DNA from: CANHEE01 sp043777755
GTDB lineage: Bacteria; Bacteroidota; Bacteroidia; Chitinophagales; Saprospiraceae
Assembly (NCBI GenBank): GCA_043777755.1
Contig: JAYWHK010000228.1
Location: 1 to 21,878 of the forward strand
DNA length: 21,878 nt
Direction: 5' to 3'
Made by a program: the position numbers and the translations under genes. Below are positions 1 to 7,500 of the stretch, piece by piece (position 1 is the stretch's first letter; the number at the start of each line of letters is the position of its first letter). The notes under the pieces were generated by a model, which saw nothing but the letters and a program-made list of their open reading frames with translations, had not been told where the DNA came from and searched no databases.

Positions 1-339
1 AATACTGTTTCTTGCATAATTTTTTCGTTTGATAACTCAAAATTACGCTTTTTTTATGATTTCGTTGCACTTACATTTTTCGTGCCGCTCAATAGTGTAA
101 AAATTCACATAAATTAGCAGAGCAGCTTCAAATTCAGAATACTGGCGAAATATTTTTCATACTACAAAGGTAAGTATTTTTATTCAGAAATAAAAACGTA
201 TGATGTGACATATCAAGCATATCATTCTTATAACCTTTGAACGCAATTTTTTTTACAAATAACTAATAATCAATATTTTACAATGTCATTTTTCTACAAA
301 AAAATAAATATTTAGGCAAATATTTAGCTTATAAAAACA
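1..339. other. Gene-free AT-rich spacer downstream of rplQ
   Basis: I see no credible coding region on either strand. The stretch holds long A and T runs and an 8-bp inverted repeat (177-184 with 189-196). A sequence matching the Bacteroidota -7 element lies on the minus strand at 165-172. In many relatives carA or eno follows rplQ, but nothing here shows which gene comes next; it would start beyond the left edge. Confidence 0.6.
165..172 (-). promoter_or_regulatory. Candidate -7 promoter element for a gene left of the window
   Basis: The minus strand reads TACCTTTG, a full match to the Bacteroidota TAnnTTTG element. No TTTG or TTG is found 19-20 nt upstream, so the call rests on one box in AT-rich DNA. 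It would drive leftward transcription out of the window. Confidence 0.3.
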
Positions 340-381
340 AAAAAACCTATCTCAGAGCCGAAGCTCCGAGATAGGTTTTTT
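340..381 (-). terminator. Intrinsic terminator ending the ribosomal superoperon
   Basis: A 14-bp stem (340-353 with 368-381) is followed, after one A-C mismatch, by a 4-bp inner stem (355-358 with 363-366). On the minus strand the loop is UUCG closed by C and G, a very stable tetraloop. The stem's T-run continues into further U residues, giving a classic terminator 45 nt after the rplQ stop. The flanking A and T runs are symmetrical, so it could also act on transcripts from the left. Confidence 0.93.
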
Positions 382-426
382 ATATTTATATTGTAAAGGT
401 AAAATCAAGTAAAACTTTTACATTTT

Positions 427-942
427 TTATGCTTCCTCAGCTGCAACATCAGTCATTGCATCTAATTCAGGGTCAGTACCTTTTACTTCTTCCGTAATTG
501 CATCAGCCTTTGGAGCAGCTCCACCAGCACGACGAGTACGTTTTTTCTTAGCACCACCTTCTGTCTTAGCACCCAACAACAATTCGTTGAAGTCCACCAA
601 TTCAATCATTGCCATTTCAGCACCGTCACCTTTACGATTACCTAATTTGATAACACGGCAGTAACCACCTGGACGGTCAGCTACTTTTGGTGCAACTACA
701 CCGAAAAGCTCCTTCGCCACTTCTTTATTTTGTAAATAACTAAATGCCACACGGCGAGAGTGAGTCGTATTGTCTTTTGCCTTCGTGATGATTGGCTCGA
801 CAAATACTCTCAATGCCTTAGCCTTAGCCAAAGTAGTAGTAATTCTTTTGTGTTGGATTAATGCACAAGAAAGGTTTTCTAACAACGCAATTCTATGTGC
901 TTTTTTACGACCGAGGTTATTGATTTTATCTCCGTGTCTCAT
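427..942 (-). CDS. rplQ: 50S ribosomal protein L17
   Basis: L17 is a large-subunit protein placed near the exit-tunnel side of the ribosome, and is the last gene of the alpha operon in most bacteria. The 171-residue product begins with the conserved MRHGDKINNLGRKKAHR block. The core covers about residues 1-125. The rest is an extra tail, first basic (KKKRTRR) and then acidic and Ala-rich, making it longer than the 127-residue E. coli protein; such tails are usual in Bacteroidota. It lies 257 nt after rpoA, a spacer with a large stem-loop, and 45 nt before the operon terminator. Confidence 0.98.
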   Translation of the reverse strand: MRHGDKINNLGRKKAHRIALLENLSCALIQHKRITTTLAKAKALRVFVEPIITKAKDNTTHSRRVAFSYLQNKEVAKELFGVVAPKVADRPGGYCRVIKLGNRKGDGAEMAMIELVDFNELLLGAKTEGGAKKKRTRRAGGAAPKADAITEEVKGTDPELDAMTDVAAEEA

Positions 943-983
943 GTTAAATAAAAAAATTAGCTTCGCAACACTGGAAAGTTCTC

Positions 984-1030
984 TGTAAAGTCAAAATATA
1001 AAACTCAAAACAATAAAATGTAAAAATAAA
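984..1030. repeat. A-rich motif shared with the rplN-rplX spacer
   Basis: The stretch starts TGTAAAGTCAAAATATAAAA and continues with further AAAATGT-like units. Nearly the same string is found at 10883-10918, upstream of rplX. Both lie in the untranslated region shortly before a start codon on the minus strand. This may be only shared low-complexity composition. Confidence 0.4.
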
Positions 1031-1117
1031 TACCTAATTACATTCAACTAAAATTTCAGATTCTGAACTCAAAAAACTACGTCAGTAATTGCAAAATGAT
1101 TAAAAAATAATATGAAT

Positions 1118-1182
1118 AAAGGTTAAATCTAAAACGAGAGCAACTCCTACGAAGTAACTTTTGCATTTTAAATTTAACCTTT
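1118..1182 (-). other. Large stem-loop in the rpoA-rplQ spacer
   Basis: Positions 1166-1182 pair with 1118-1134 over 17 bp with a single G-U wobble on the minus-strand RNA. The stem starts 17 nt after the rpoA stop. The 31-nt loop can itself fold (GCAA with UUGC, and CUUC with GGAG). A second copy of the 5' arm, 1180-1189, pairs perfectly over 10 bp with 1125-1134, so two mutually exclusive stems can form. No U-tract follows directly, which argues against a simple terminator. Confidence 0.6.
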
Positions 1183-1199
1183 TAGATTTTAACTTTAAA

Positions 1200-2198
1200 T
1201 TACTCTTCGTCCAAACGGTACTTTGCCAAATCCATACCGAAAGTCAATCCTTTTTCTTCTAATAATTCTTCGATTTCTACCAAAGATTTCTTACCAAAGT
1301 TACGGAATTTCAACAATTCGTGCATATCATAACGCACTACTTCTGACAAAGAATTGATTTTTGCAGCTTTCAAACAGTTGTAAGCACGAACAGAAAGATC
1401 TAAATCTTCCAAAGACGTTTTCAATAACTTTCTCATGTGCAAAATATGCTCATCAACGATGTTGTCCTCACGGCTTGTTGCATCATCAAAAGTAATATTC
1501 TCGTCAGTAATCAACATCAAGTGCTGAATCATAATACGAGAAGCCTCTTTGATAGCATCTTCAGGGTGAATAGTACCATCTGTTTTAAGCTCAATCGTTA
1601 ATTTTTCGTAGTCAGTACGTTGTCCTACACGAGTATTCTCAACTTTGTAAGAAACGTTCTTGACAGGCGTATAGATGGCATCTACTGGAATAACACCAAT
1701 AGGAGCATCTTTTGGCAAATTATCTTCTGCAACAACATAACCACGACCTTTGGTCACAGTTAATTCAACTTCCAAAGTTACAAACGGCTCCATGCGGCAA
1801 ATCAACAAATCAGGATTTGTTACTTTGAATACATTCGTTGCCTCCTCGATGTCACTTGCACGGAACTCTTCTTTACCACTGATGGTCAAATAGATTTTTT
1901 CCATTGTGCTTTCATCATCTTTAATCAATTGCTTCAAACGCACTTGCTTCAAGTTCAAAATGATTTCGACCACATCTTCTACAACACCACGGATAGTAGA
2001 GAACTCATGCTCTACACCAGCGATACGAATAGCAGAAACAGCGAAACCTTCGAGAGATGATAATAATACACGACGGATTGAGTTACCTACGGTCTGACCG
2101 AACCCAGGCTCTAATGGTTTGAATTCAAAAGTACCTTCAAAATCGGTAGCTTTTTGCATTACAATTTTATCGGGCTTCTGAAAATTTAATATACTCAT
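1200..2198 (-). CDS. rpoA: DNA-directed RNA polymerase subunit alpha
   Basis: Alpha dimerises to seed RNA polymerase assembly, and its C-terminal domain contacts upstream DNA and activators. The 332-residue product has the full N-terminal domain (about residues 15-235, with GFGQTVGNSIRRVLLSSLEG near the start) and a helix-hairpin-helix C-terminal domain (about 255-315, with RAYNCLKAAKINSLSEVV and FRNFGKKSL). Length matches other Bacteroidota alphas. The gene lies between rpsD and rplQ as in the usual alpha operon, but both flanking spacers are over 230 nt and carry long stem-loops, so its output may be set separately from the r-proteins. Confidence 0.99.
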   Translation of the reverse strand: MSILNFQKPDKIVMQKATDFEGTFEFKPLEPGFGQTVGNSIRRVLLSSLEGFAVSAIRIAGVEHEFSTIRGVVEDVVEIILNLKQVRLKQLIKDDESTMEKIYLTISGKEEFRASDIEEATNVFKVTNPDLLICRMEPFVTLEVELTVTKGRGYVVAEDNLPKDAPIGVIPVDAIYTPVKNVSYKVENTRVGQRTDYEKLTIELKTDGTIHPEDAIKEASRIMIQHLMLITDENITFDDATSREDNIVDEHILHMRKLLKTSLEDLDLSVRAYNCLKAAKINSLSEVVRYDMHELLKFRNFGKKSLVEIEELLEEKGLTFGMDLAKYRLDEE

Positions 2199-2259
2199 TT
2201 GCGAAATTGAATATTAATTACTTAGTGAGGATAAACTACTTGAAAATAGTGTCAATTTG

Positions 2260-2282
2260 AATCCAAAATATTGTTTTGGATT
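2260..2282. other. Inverted repeat upstream of rpoA
   Basis: AATCCAAAA (2260-2268) and TTTTGGATT (2274-2282) form a perfect 9-bp stem with a 5-nt loop. On the plus strand it runs into six T residues and resembles a weak terminator, but no plus-strand gene leads into it. On the minus strand it falls in the rpoA leader, about 60 nt before the start codon. Confidence 0.5.
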
Positions 2283-2375
2283 TTTTAAAATTAGCAGAAA
2301 CTTATATTTCACACCAATTTGATTGCAATCATACATTTTATATTTTTGTATATATGTATGAATAGCAATAAAACA

Positions 2376-2415
2376 AGTTTGTCTTTAAGTAGTAAAAACT
2401 TCTTAAAGACAAACT
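2376..2415 (-). other. Long stem-loop between rpsD and rpoA
   Basis: Positions 2376-2393 and 2398-2415 pair over 18 bp with one mismatch and an AAAA loop (UUUU on the transcript). The outer 14 bp are perfect. It begins 14 nt after the rpsD stop. After the stem the transcript reads UGUUUUAUUG, somewhat U-rich, so partial termination (attenuation) is possible; an RNA-processing site is the alternative. Confidence 0.75.
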
Positions 2416-2429
2416 CATGTATATTAAAA

Positions 2430-3038
2430 TTACTTAGAATACAATTCAACGATTAATTGAACATTGATATTCTCAGGAATTTGATCATATTCAGGATATG
2501 CTAAATAAACACCTTCCATTTTGTCAGGATTCCACTGAAGCCAAGGGAATTTCTTAGCCTCTTTGTTACCAACTGTTTCACGAACCATCTCCAAATTCTG
2601 AGATTTTCCACGAACAGCAATAACATCACCAGGACGAACCGAAGTTGAAGGTGCATTATTCACAATACCGTTGATAGTGATATGCTTATGATTAACCATT
2701 TGACGAGCTGCACGACGACCTCTTGCCAAACCTAAACGATAAACAACATTATCCAAACGGCTTTCTAATAATTTTAATAACTCTTCACCAGTTACACCAT
2801 GACGGCGTGTTGCTGTTTCAAAAGTACGACGGAACTGACGCTCTAATACACCATAAGTATATTTAGCTTTTTGCTTTTCCATCAATTGTGTAGCGTAGTC
2901 AGAACGTTGCTTCTTCTTACGTGACAAACCATGCATTCCAGGAGGATGCTTTTTCTTGTCAAAGTTCTTATCAAAGCCATAGATAGCTTCACCAAAGGTT
3001 CTTGCTTTCTTAGTTTTAGGACCTGTATAACGTGCCAT
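2430..3038 (-). CDS. rpsD: 30S ribosomal protein S4
   Basis: S4 is a primary 16S rRNA binder that nucleates 30S assembly; in E. coli it also represses its own operon. The 202-residue product has an N-terminal domain (about 1-90) and an S4 RNA-binding domain (about 92-155, with RLDNVVYRLGLARGRRAARQ). It contains no cysteine at all, so it is the zinc-free form. It follows rpsK by 41 nt. The spacer to rpoA begins with a long stem-loop. Confidence 0.98.
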   Translation of the reverse strand: MARYTGPKTKKARTFGEAIYGFDKNFDKKKHPPGMHGLSRKKKQRSDYATQLMEKQKAKYTYGVLERQFRRTFETATRRHGVTGEELLKLLESRLDNVVYRLGLARGRRAARQMVNHKHITINGIVNNAPSTSVRPGDVIAVRGKSQNLEMVRETVGNKEAKKFPWLQWNPDKMEGVYLAYPEYDQIPENINVQLIVELYSK

Positions 3039-3079
3039 TTTATATTAAAGTATTAACTTTCAATTAATTAGTAAAAAGA

Positions 3080-3469
3080 TTATACGCGACGTCTTTTCGG
3101 AGGACGACAACCATTGTGCGGAATAGGAGTAGTATCTGTAATGATAGACACCTTGATACCAGAAGCATCAACTGCACGAATCGCAGATTCACGACCAGAA
3201 CCAGGTCCCTTAACGATTACTTCTGCTGTACGCATACCTGCTTCATAAGCAACACGTGCTGCATCAGAAGCCGCCATTTGAGCCGCATAAGGAGTATTCT
3301 TTTTAGAACCACGGAATCCCGCTTTACCAGCAGAACCCCAAGAAATAACTTGACCTGCTTTATTTGAGATAGAAATAATGATATTGTTGAAAGTTGCGCT
3401 GATGTGTACCACACCTTCTGGCTCAACTTTTACAATTCTTTTCTTAACTTTTTTAGCTGCTTTAGCCAT
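3080..3469 (-). CDS. rpsK: 30S ribosomal protein S11
   Basis: S11 sits on the 30S platform next to S6, S18 and the E site. The 129-residue product has the family core (ISATFNNIIISISN near residue 24) and the conserved basic C-terminus GCRPPKRRRV. Length is normal. It lies between rpsM and rpsD in standard order. The start codon is preceded by an A-rich run (AAAAAAAAT on the transcript) rather than a Shine-Dalgarno sequence, which is normal for the phylum. Confidence 0.98.
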   Translation of the reverse strand: MAKAAKKVKKRIVKVEPEGVVHISATFNNIIISISNKAGQVISWGSAGKAGFRGSKKNTPYAAQMAASDAARVAYEAGMRTAEVIVKGPGSGRESAIRAVDASGIKVSIITDTTPIPHNGCRPPKRRRV

Positions 3470-3483
3470 TTTTTTTTAGTGTA

Positions 3484-3539
3484 TTTTCAAAATGTTGAAA
3501 AATGAAGTAATAATTACTATGAGAGAGCGCATCATCTCA
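3484..3539 (-). other. Three short stem-loops in the rpsM-rpsK spacer
   Basis: The 77-nt spacer holds TTTTCAA/TTGAAAA (3484-3490 with 3495-3501, loop 4), AGTAAT/ATTACT (3506-3518), and TGAGA/TCTCA (3520-3524 with 3535-3539). Each is short and AT-rich and could be chance. They are recorded because the same arrangement recurs in other spacers. Confidence 0.35.
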
Positions 3540-3546
3540 AGGACTA

Positions 3547-3924
3547 TTACTTAGTTGCTTTTTTCTTATTCGCAACAGTTTTACGACGACCCTTACGAGT
3601 ACGTGCATTAGTACGGGTACGTTGACCACGAACTGGAAGACCTCTACGGTGACGAAGACCACGAACGCAAGCAATATCCATCAAACGCTTGATGCTTGTT
3701 GCTACTTCTGAACGTAATTCACCTTCGACTTTTAAGTCATCAGCTATAATTTTAGAGATAGTACGGATGTTATCGTCAGTCCACTCATTTACTTTAGTAC
3801 TTTCATCTACACCTGCCTGAGCTAAAATGCTCGAAGCGGTAGAACGTCCAATACCAAAGACATAAGTCAAACCGATAACACCACGCTTATTTCTTGGTAA
3901 ATCTACACCTGCAATACGTGCCAT
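3547..3924 (-). CDS. rpsM: 30S ribosomal protein S13
   Basis: S13 lies in the head of the 30S subunit and makes intersubunit bridges with the 50S. The 125-residue product begins MARIAGVDLPRNKRG and has the helix-two-turns-helix region (VFGIGRSTASSIL) and the conserved basic tail RHRRGLPVRGQRTRTNARTRKG. Length is normal. Its 178-nt upstream spacer is unusually long and can fold; in E. coli the S4-binding control site lies just before rpsM, so control here is plausible. Confidence 0.98.
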   Translation of the reverse strand: MARIAGVDLPRNKRGVIGLTYVFGIGRSTASSILAQAGVDESTKVNEWTDDNIRTISKIIADDLKVEGELRSEVATSIKRLMDIACVRGLRHRRGLPVRGQRTRTNARTRKGRRKTVANKKKATK

Positions 3925-4102
3925 GCTAACTTTGAATTTTTAAATTGTCCACTAAAGCCTCTCAGTCTGGTGACCTACACAATCCTTAAAGGTTGATTAG
4001 GTATGCTGAGTTGAAGAAAGTTTTTACAAACCTTAACAACAACACCAAACACAACCAATTACTTGACCTCCGGAAGGCATTTAGTTGAAAATTTGGTTTG
4101 TA
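3925..4102 (-). promoter_or_regulatory. Long foldable leader of rpsM (candidate S4 control region)
   Basis: The spacer after rpmJ is 178 nt, although rpmJ and rpsM are usually close together. On the transcript I see AACCAA/TTGGTT (4053-4058 with 4093-4098) enclosing a CCUU/GAGG hairpin (4067-4077), AAGGTT/AACCTT (3989-3994 with 4030-4035), and an ACCUA/UAGGU stem with CCUU/AAGG inside it. No -7 promoter match is evident. S4 control here is inferred from position only; I see no match to the E. coli pseudoknot. Confidence 0.35.
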
Positions 4103-4219
4103 TTACCCCTGACGTTGCTTGAACTTAGGGTTTTTCTTGTTAATTATGTAAAGTTTTCCCTTTCTTCTAACGATCTTACAATCAACAGATCGTTTTTTGA
4201 TAGATGCTCTTACTTTCAT
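4103..4219 (-). CDS. rpmJ: 50S ribosomal protein L36, zinc-free form
   Basis: This small gene encodes 38 residues, from MKVRASIKKR to KFKQRQG, the full L36 length. L36 stabilises 23S rRNA near the L7/L12 stalk base. The zinc-binding form has Cys11, Cys14, Cys27 and a His near 32-33; here these are Ser11, Cys14, Asn27 and Phe33, so zinc cannot be bound. This C-minus form is usual in Bacteroidota. It starts 11 nt after the infA stop, in standard order. Confidence 0.96.
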   Translation of the reverse strand: MKVRASIKKRSVDCKIVRRKGKLYIINKKNPKFKQRQG

Positions 4220-4230
4220 TGTTATATAAA

Positions 4231-4449
4231 TTATTTATAGCGGTAGGTTATTCTACCTTTTGACAAGTCGTATGGGGACATCTCAATAGCAACCTTATCA
4301 CCTGGAAGAATACGTATATAATTCATACGCATTTTACCAGAAATAGTAGCCGTAATTAAGTGACCATTTTGGAGTCTTACTCTAAACATTGCGTTTGAGA
4401 GTGACTCTTCAATTTCTCCATCTTGTTTGATTAAACCTTCTTTTGCCAT
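4231..4449 (-). CDS. infA: Translation initiation factor IF-1
   Basis: IF-1 binds the 30S A site during initiation and helps IF-2 and IF-3. The 72-residue product is exactly the usual length and is a single OB-fold, with MAKEGLIKQDGEIEESL at the start and the conserved core GHLITATISGKMRMNYIRI. It lies 24 nt after map and 11 nt before rpmJ, the standard arrangement for this phylum. Confidence 0.98.
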   Translation of the reverse strand: MAKEGLIKQDGEIEESLSNAMFRVRLQNGHLITATISGKMRMNYIRILPGDKVAIEMSPYDLSKGRITYRYK

Positions 4450-4473
4450 GTTTTTTAATTGGAGCGCAAATAT

Positions 4474-5310
4474 CTAACTTTTTTTTGAAATTTCACGCAA
4501 TTCTATGTTATTTTTTATTGCATTTTCAATAAAAGAGTGATCTGACAATATATCTGCACTTTTTTTTCTAATTGCTACCGAATGTTCGAAGTGTGCTGAA
4601 GGCTTTCGGTCTGCTGCAATAACAGTCCATTCGTCACTCAGCGTACGAACATTACGGGTTCCAAAATTCACCATTGGTTCAATCGCTATCACCAACCCTG
4701 ATTTGAGAACCAATCCTTTACCCCTTTTTCCATAGTTAGGCACTTGTGGATCTTCGTGTAAATCACGACCAATTCCATGTCCAACCAATTCTTTTACAAT
4801 GTAATATCGGTTTTTTCTTTCCACATAATCTTGGACAGCATAACCAATATCCTCTAATCTATTTCCTTCAACGGCTTGTTCAATACCTTTGTACAAAGAT
4901 GTCAAAGTTGTACTCAACATATCCATTGTTTTGTCATCTACATTACCTATCGCAAAAGTAAAAGCGGCATCGCCATGATAGCCATTAAGGTAAGCTCCAC
5001 AATCTACCGACACAACGTCACCATCCTTAAATTCTTTATCTGTTGGAATACCATGCACTACGGCTTCATTTAAAGAAACACACAGTGAAGCAGGAAAACC
5101 GCTATAATTTTTGAATGAAGGTGTAGCACCATGATCTCGGATAAATGCTTCCGCTTCTTTGTCAATTGACGTTCCTGTAACACCTGGTTTTAAAAGACTC
5201 GCCACTAATGCCAAGGTCTTACTCACCACAAGGTTACTTTCACGCATCAACTCTATTTCGTCATCAGTTTTATAAAAAAGCTGATTCGATTTTGCTTTTC
5301 CAATAAACAT
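4474..5310 (-). CDS. map: Type I methionine aminopeptidase
   Basis: This cytosolic metalloenzyme removes the initiator methionine from nascent proteins. All five dinuclear-metal ligands are visible: Asp103, Asp114, His178 (VGHG), Glu211 (AIEPMV) and Glu242 (FEHSVAI). The substrate-facing His86 (NEAVVHGIP) is also present. At 278 residues it is slightly longer than the 264-residue E. coli enzyme, with extra residues at both ends. It starts 2 nt after the secY stop, so translational coupling is likely. Confidence 0.98.
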   Translation of the reverse strand: MFIGKAKSNQLFYKTDDEIELMRESNLVVSKTLALVASLLKPGVTGTSIDKEAEAFIRDHGATPSFKNYSGFPASLCVSLNEAVVHGIPTDKEFKDGDVVSVDCGAYLNGYHGDAAFTFAIGNVDDKTMDMLSTTLTSLYKGIEQAVEGNRLEDIGYAVQDYVERKNRYYIVKELVGHGIGRDLHEDPQVPNYGKRGKGLVLKSGLVIAIEPMVNFGTRNVRTLSDEWTVIAADRKPSAHFEHSVAIRKKSADILSDHSFIENAIKNNIELREISKKS

Positions 5311-5312
5311 TA

Positions 5313-6686
5313 TTAGAAGCCTCCGATTTGTTGTAAACCGCTTTGCGCTCTGCCTTGAATCTGACCTGATTTTACCAATCCGTCATATTTTTGCATCAAC
5401 AAGTGACTTTCAATTTGTTGTAAAGTATCTAAAATAACGCCTACAAAAATTAACAATGATGTACCACCAAAGAATGCAGCAAACGAATTATTAATTCCGA
5501 ACATACGAGCAAATGCAGGTAAAATAGCAATCAAACCTATAAATACACCACCAGGGAATGTAATACGAGTTGTTACACTATCAATGTACTCCTCAGTGCT
5601 TTCGCCTGGCTTAACACCTGGAATAAACGCATTTTGACGCTGTAAATACTCTGCATACTGACGAGGATTAACAACCAACGCTGTATATACATAAGTGAAA
5701 ATCAAAACCAGAACAAAATAAATGACATTATATGTTGGTGAAGTATAATCAGATAATGCTTGCATGAATGGTGTTGCTACTACGTTAGGATCATTTTTAG
5801 AAACGAAACCAGCAATCGTTGCAGGTAAGAACATCAATGCTTGTGCAAAAATGATTGGCATTACACCAGCTGTATTTAATTTTAATGGAATGTAGTCACG
5901 GTTACCCGCTGCTGGCATAGTTGCTGTATCACGACCCACCATTCGCTTGGCGAACTGAACTGGAATACGACGAACACCTTGTACCAACAATATTGTAGCC
6001 ATAATGACTGCAATCAAGAATACCATTTCAAGAACAAACGCTACTAAACCACCACTTGCTGGATCTAACTTAGCTTGGAACTCAGCAATAAATGCTTCTG
6101 GCAAACGAGCCATGATACCTGCCATGATAATCATAGATGTACCATTTCCAATACCCTTATCATTGATTCTTTCACCAAGCCACATTGCGAACATTGTACC
6201 CGTAGCCAAAACAATCATACCGATAACCCAAAACAAACCAGGAGAAATACCAGGAGAAATAGCGTTACGAGTAGTCAAGTAAGTCAAATAAGCACCGCCT
6301 TGTACCAAAGTAATGGCAACTGTAAGCATACGCATAATTTGATTTAACTTCTTACGACCACTCTCACCTTCACGCTGTTGAAGTCTTTGAAAGTAAGGTA
6401 CTGCAAATCCCAACAATTGAATGATGATAGAAGCAGTAATGTATGGCATGATTCCTAATGCAAAAATAGATGCATTACTGAAAGCACCGCCAGTAAAGTT
6501 ATTAATCAAACCTAAGAGGTCAGTTCCATTTGATGAAGCTTGCTTCAAAGCAGCTGGAACAACACCAGGAAGAACAATATAAGAACCTAAGCGAAAAATT
6601 GCAAGCATCGCAACTGTGAAAAGTAGCTTGTCACGCAGTTCTTTAATGTCCCAAATATTACGAAGGGTAGATAGTAAATTTTTCAT
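5313..6686 (-). CDS. secY: Protein translocase subunit SecY
   Basis: SecY is the channel of the SecYEG translocon in the inner membrane. The 457-residue product has the expected hydrophobic pattern of about ten membrane segments, with the first near residues 18-40. Family signatures include a plug-proximal Gly/Ser-rich loop (GGAFSNASIFALGIMPYITAS) and GVMPIIFAQALM in the second half. It starts 5 nt after rplO and ends 2 nt before map. Its place inside the spc cluster ties translocon output to ribosome production. Confidence 0.98.
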   Translation of the reverse strand: MKNLLSTLRNIWDIKELRDKLLFTVAMLAIFRLGSYIVLPGVVPAALKQASSNGTDLLGLINNFTGGAFSNASIFALGIMPYITASIIIQLLGFAVPYFQRLQQREGESGRKKLNQIMRMLTVAITLVQGGAYLTYLTTRNAISPGISPGLFWVIGMIVLATGTMFAMWLGERINDKGIGNGTSMIIMAGIMARLPEAFIAEFQAKLDPASGGLVAFVLEMVFLIAVIMATILLVQGVRRIPVQFAKRMVGRDTATMPAAGNRDYIPLKLNTAGVMPIIFAQALMFLPATIAGFVSKNDPNVVATPFMQALSDYTSPTYNVIYFVLVLIFTYVYTALVVNPRQYAEYLQRQNAFIPGVKPGESTEEYIDSVTTRITFPGGVFIGLIAILPAFARMFGINNSFAAFFGGTSLLIFVGVILDTLQQIESHLLMQKYDGLVKSGQIQGRAQSGLQQIGGF

Positions 6687-6691
6687 TCTAA

Positions 6692-7141
6692 TTATTTAAT
6701 GATGTTTAATGAGCCACCTGTTTTCTCTATAGCTGCTTTTGCTGACTCAGAACATGCATGAACTGATAATTGAACAGGCTTAGTCATCTCACCAGATCCT
6801 AATACCTTCACGACATCTGTTCTTCTTACGATACCTGCTTTCAAAAGGGTAGCAAAATCAATTGAAGTAGTACCGAGAGTCTCAGCTATATGCTCTACTC
6901 TATCCAAATTTAATACCACATAATTGATTTTGTTGATATTTTTGAAACCAACTTTTGGAAGACGCATCTGTAAAGGCATTTGACCACCTTCATGATTACG
7001 CTTTGAATGAGAACCTGAACGAGAGCCATCTCCATTCATACCACGAGTGGCAGTACCACCATGACCAGAACCCTGACCACGCGCTATTCTTTTGCGATTT
7101 TTAGTAGAACCTGGAGCAGGTTTTAAATTATGAAGTTCCAT
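6692..7141 (-). CDS. rplO: 50S ribosomal protein L15
   Basis: L15 is a late-assembling large-subunit protein with a long extended N-terminal arm. The 149-residue product shows the Gly/Arg-rich arm (GQGSGHGGTATRG, residues about 22-34) and the conserved MPLQMRLPKVGF block. Length is normal. It follows rpmD by a 115-nt spacer rich in A and T and is almost contiguous with secY. Confidence 0.98.
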   Translation of the reverse strand: MELHNLKPAPGSTKNRKRIARGQGSGHGGTATRGMNGDGSRSGSHSKRNHEGGQMPLQMRLPKVGFKNINKINYVVLNLDRVEHIAETLGTTSIDFATLLKAGIVRRTDVVKVLGSGEMTKPVQLSVHACSESAKAAIEKTGGSLNIIK

Positions 7142-7170
7142 TATATCTTTCTATTTTAGAAAGAGCTTTC

Positions 7171-7193
7171 TTTTATTTTTCAAAAAAATAAAA
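7171..7193. other. All-A/T inverted repeat in the rpmD-rplO spacer
   Basis: TTTTATTTTT (7171-7180) and AAAAATAAAA (7184-7193) are perfectly complementary over 10 bp with a 3-nt loop. With no G-C pairs the hairpin is weak, and such repeats are expected by chance in a spacer of this composition. Confidence 0.35.
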
Positions 7194-7256
7194 TGATGCT
7201 CAATATTTTAAGATAATTTTAAAATTAAAATAGTTAAACAACCAATAAATAATATA

Positions 7257-7436
7257 TTAGATATTTTCTATTTTAACCAAGTGAGCAATCTTTTTTGCCA
7301 TTCCTAAGATTTGAGGAGTAGCTTCATGCTCAACAGTTTGACCTAATTTTCTGAATCCTAACGCTCTGATAGTATCTTTTTGATCCTGAGGCGTTTTGAT
7401 GATACTTCTGACTTGTGTAATTCTTACCTTTGCCAT
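7257..7436 (-). CDS. rpmD: 50S ribosomal protein L30
   Basis: L30 is a small large-subunit protein. The frame is open eight codons further upstream (to 7460), but the family pattern begins MAKVRITQVRS, so I place the start at the internal ATG at 7436. That gives 59 residues, the usual length, ending KKIAHLVKIENI. The upstream eight codons also overlap the stem-loop at 7455-7487, which fits non-coding leader. It lies between rpsE and rplO as expected. Confidence 0.95.
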   Translation of the reverse strand: MAKVRITQVRSIIKTPQDQKDTIRALGFRKLGQTVEHEATPQILGMAKKIAHLVKIENI

Positions 7437-7454
7437 TGTGATTTTATTTTTAAC

Positions 7455-7487
7455 TGTCAAAATAGTATAAAATATAGACTATTGACA
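7455..7487 (-). other. Bulged stem-loop between rpsE and rpmD
   Basis: ACTATTGACA (7478-7487) pairs with TGTCAA (7455-7460) and TAGT (7463-7466), a 10-bp stem with a 2-nt bulge. The stem starts 13 nt after the rpsE stop. No U-tract follows. It is the same placement as other stem-loops in this operon. Confidence 0.5.
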
Positions 7488-7500
7488 AGTGACTATTTAA

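Noticed and set aside
1..339. tRNA or small RNA gene at the left edge
   Set aside because: No cloverleaf or T-loop motif was seen on either strand, only AT-rich sequence.
2260..2286. Plus-strand terminator in the rpoA leader
   Set aside because: The hairpin has a T-run on the plus strand, but no plus-strand gene leads into it and the stem has only two G-C pairs.
4467..4474. GATATTTG on the minus strand as a promoter before infA
   Set aside because: It lacks the TA of the -7 element and has no -33 partner, and it overlaps the map stop.
7437..7460. Earlier start of L30
   Set aside because: Eight extra residues precede the conserved MAKVRITQVRS, and they overlap a stem-loop.
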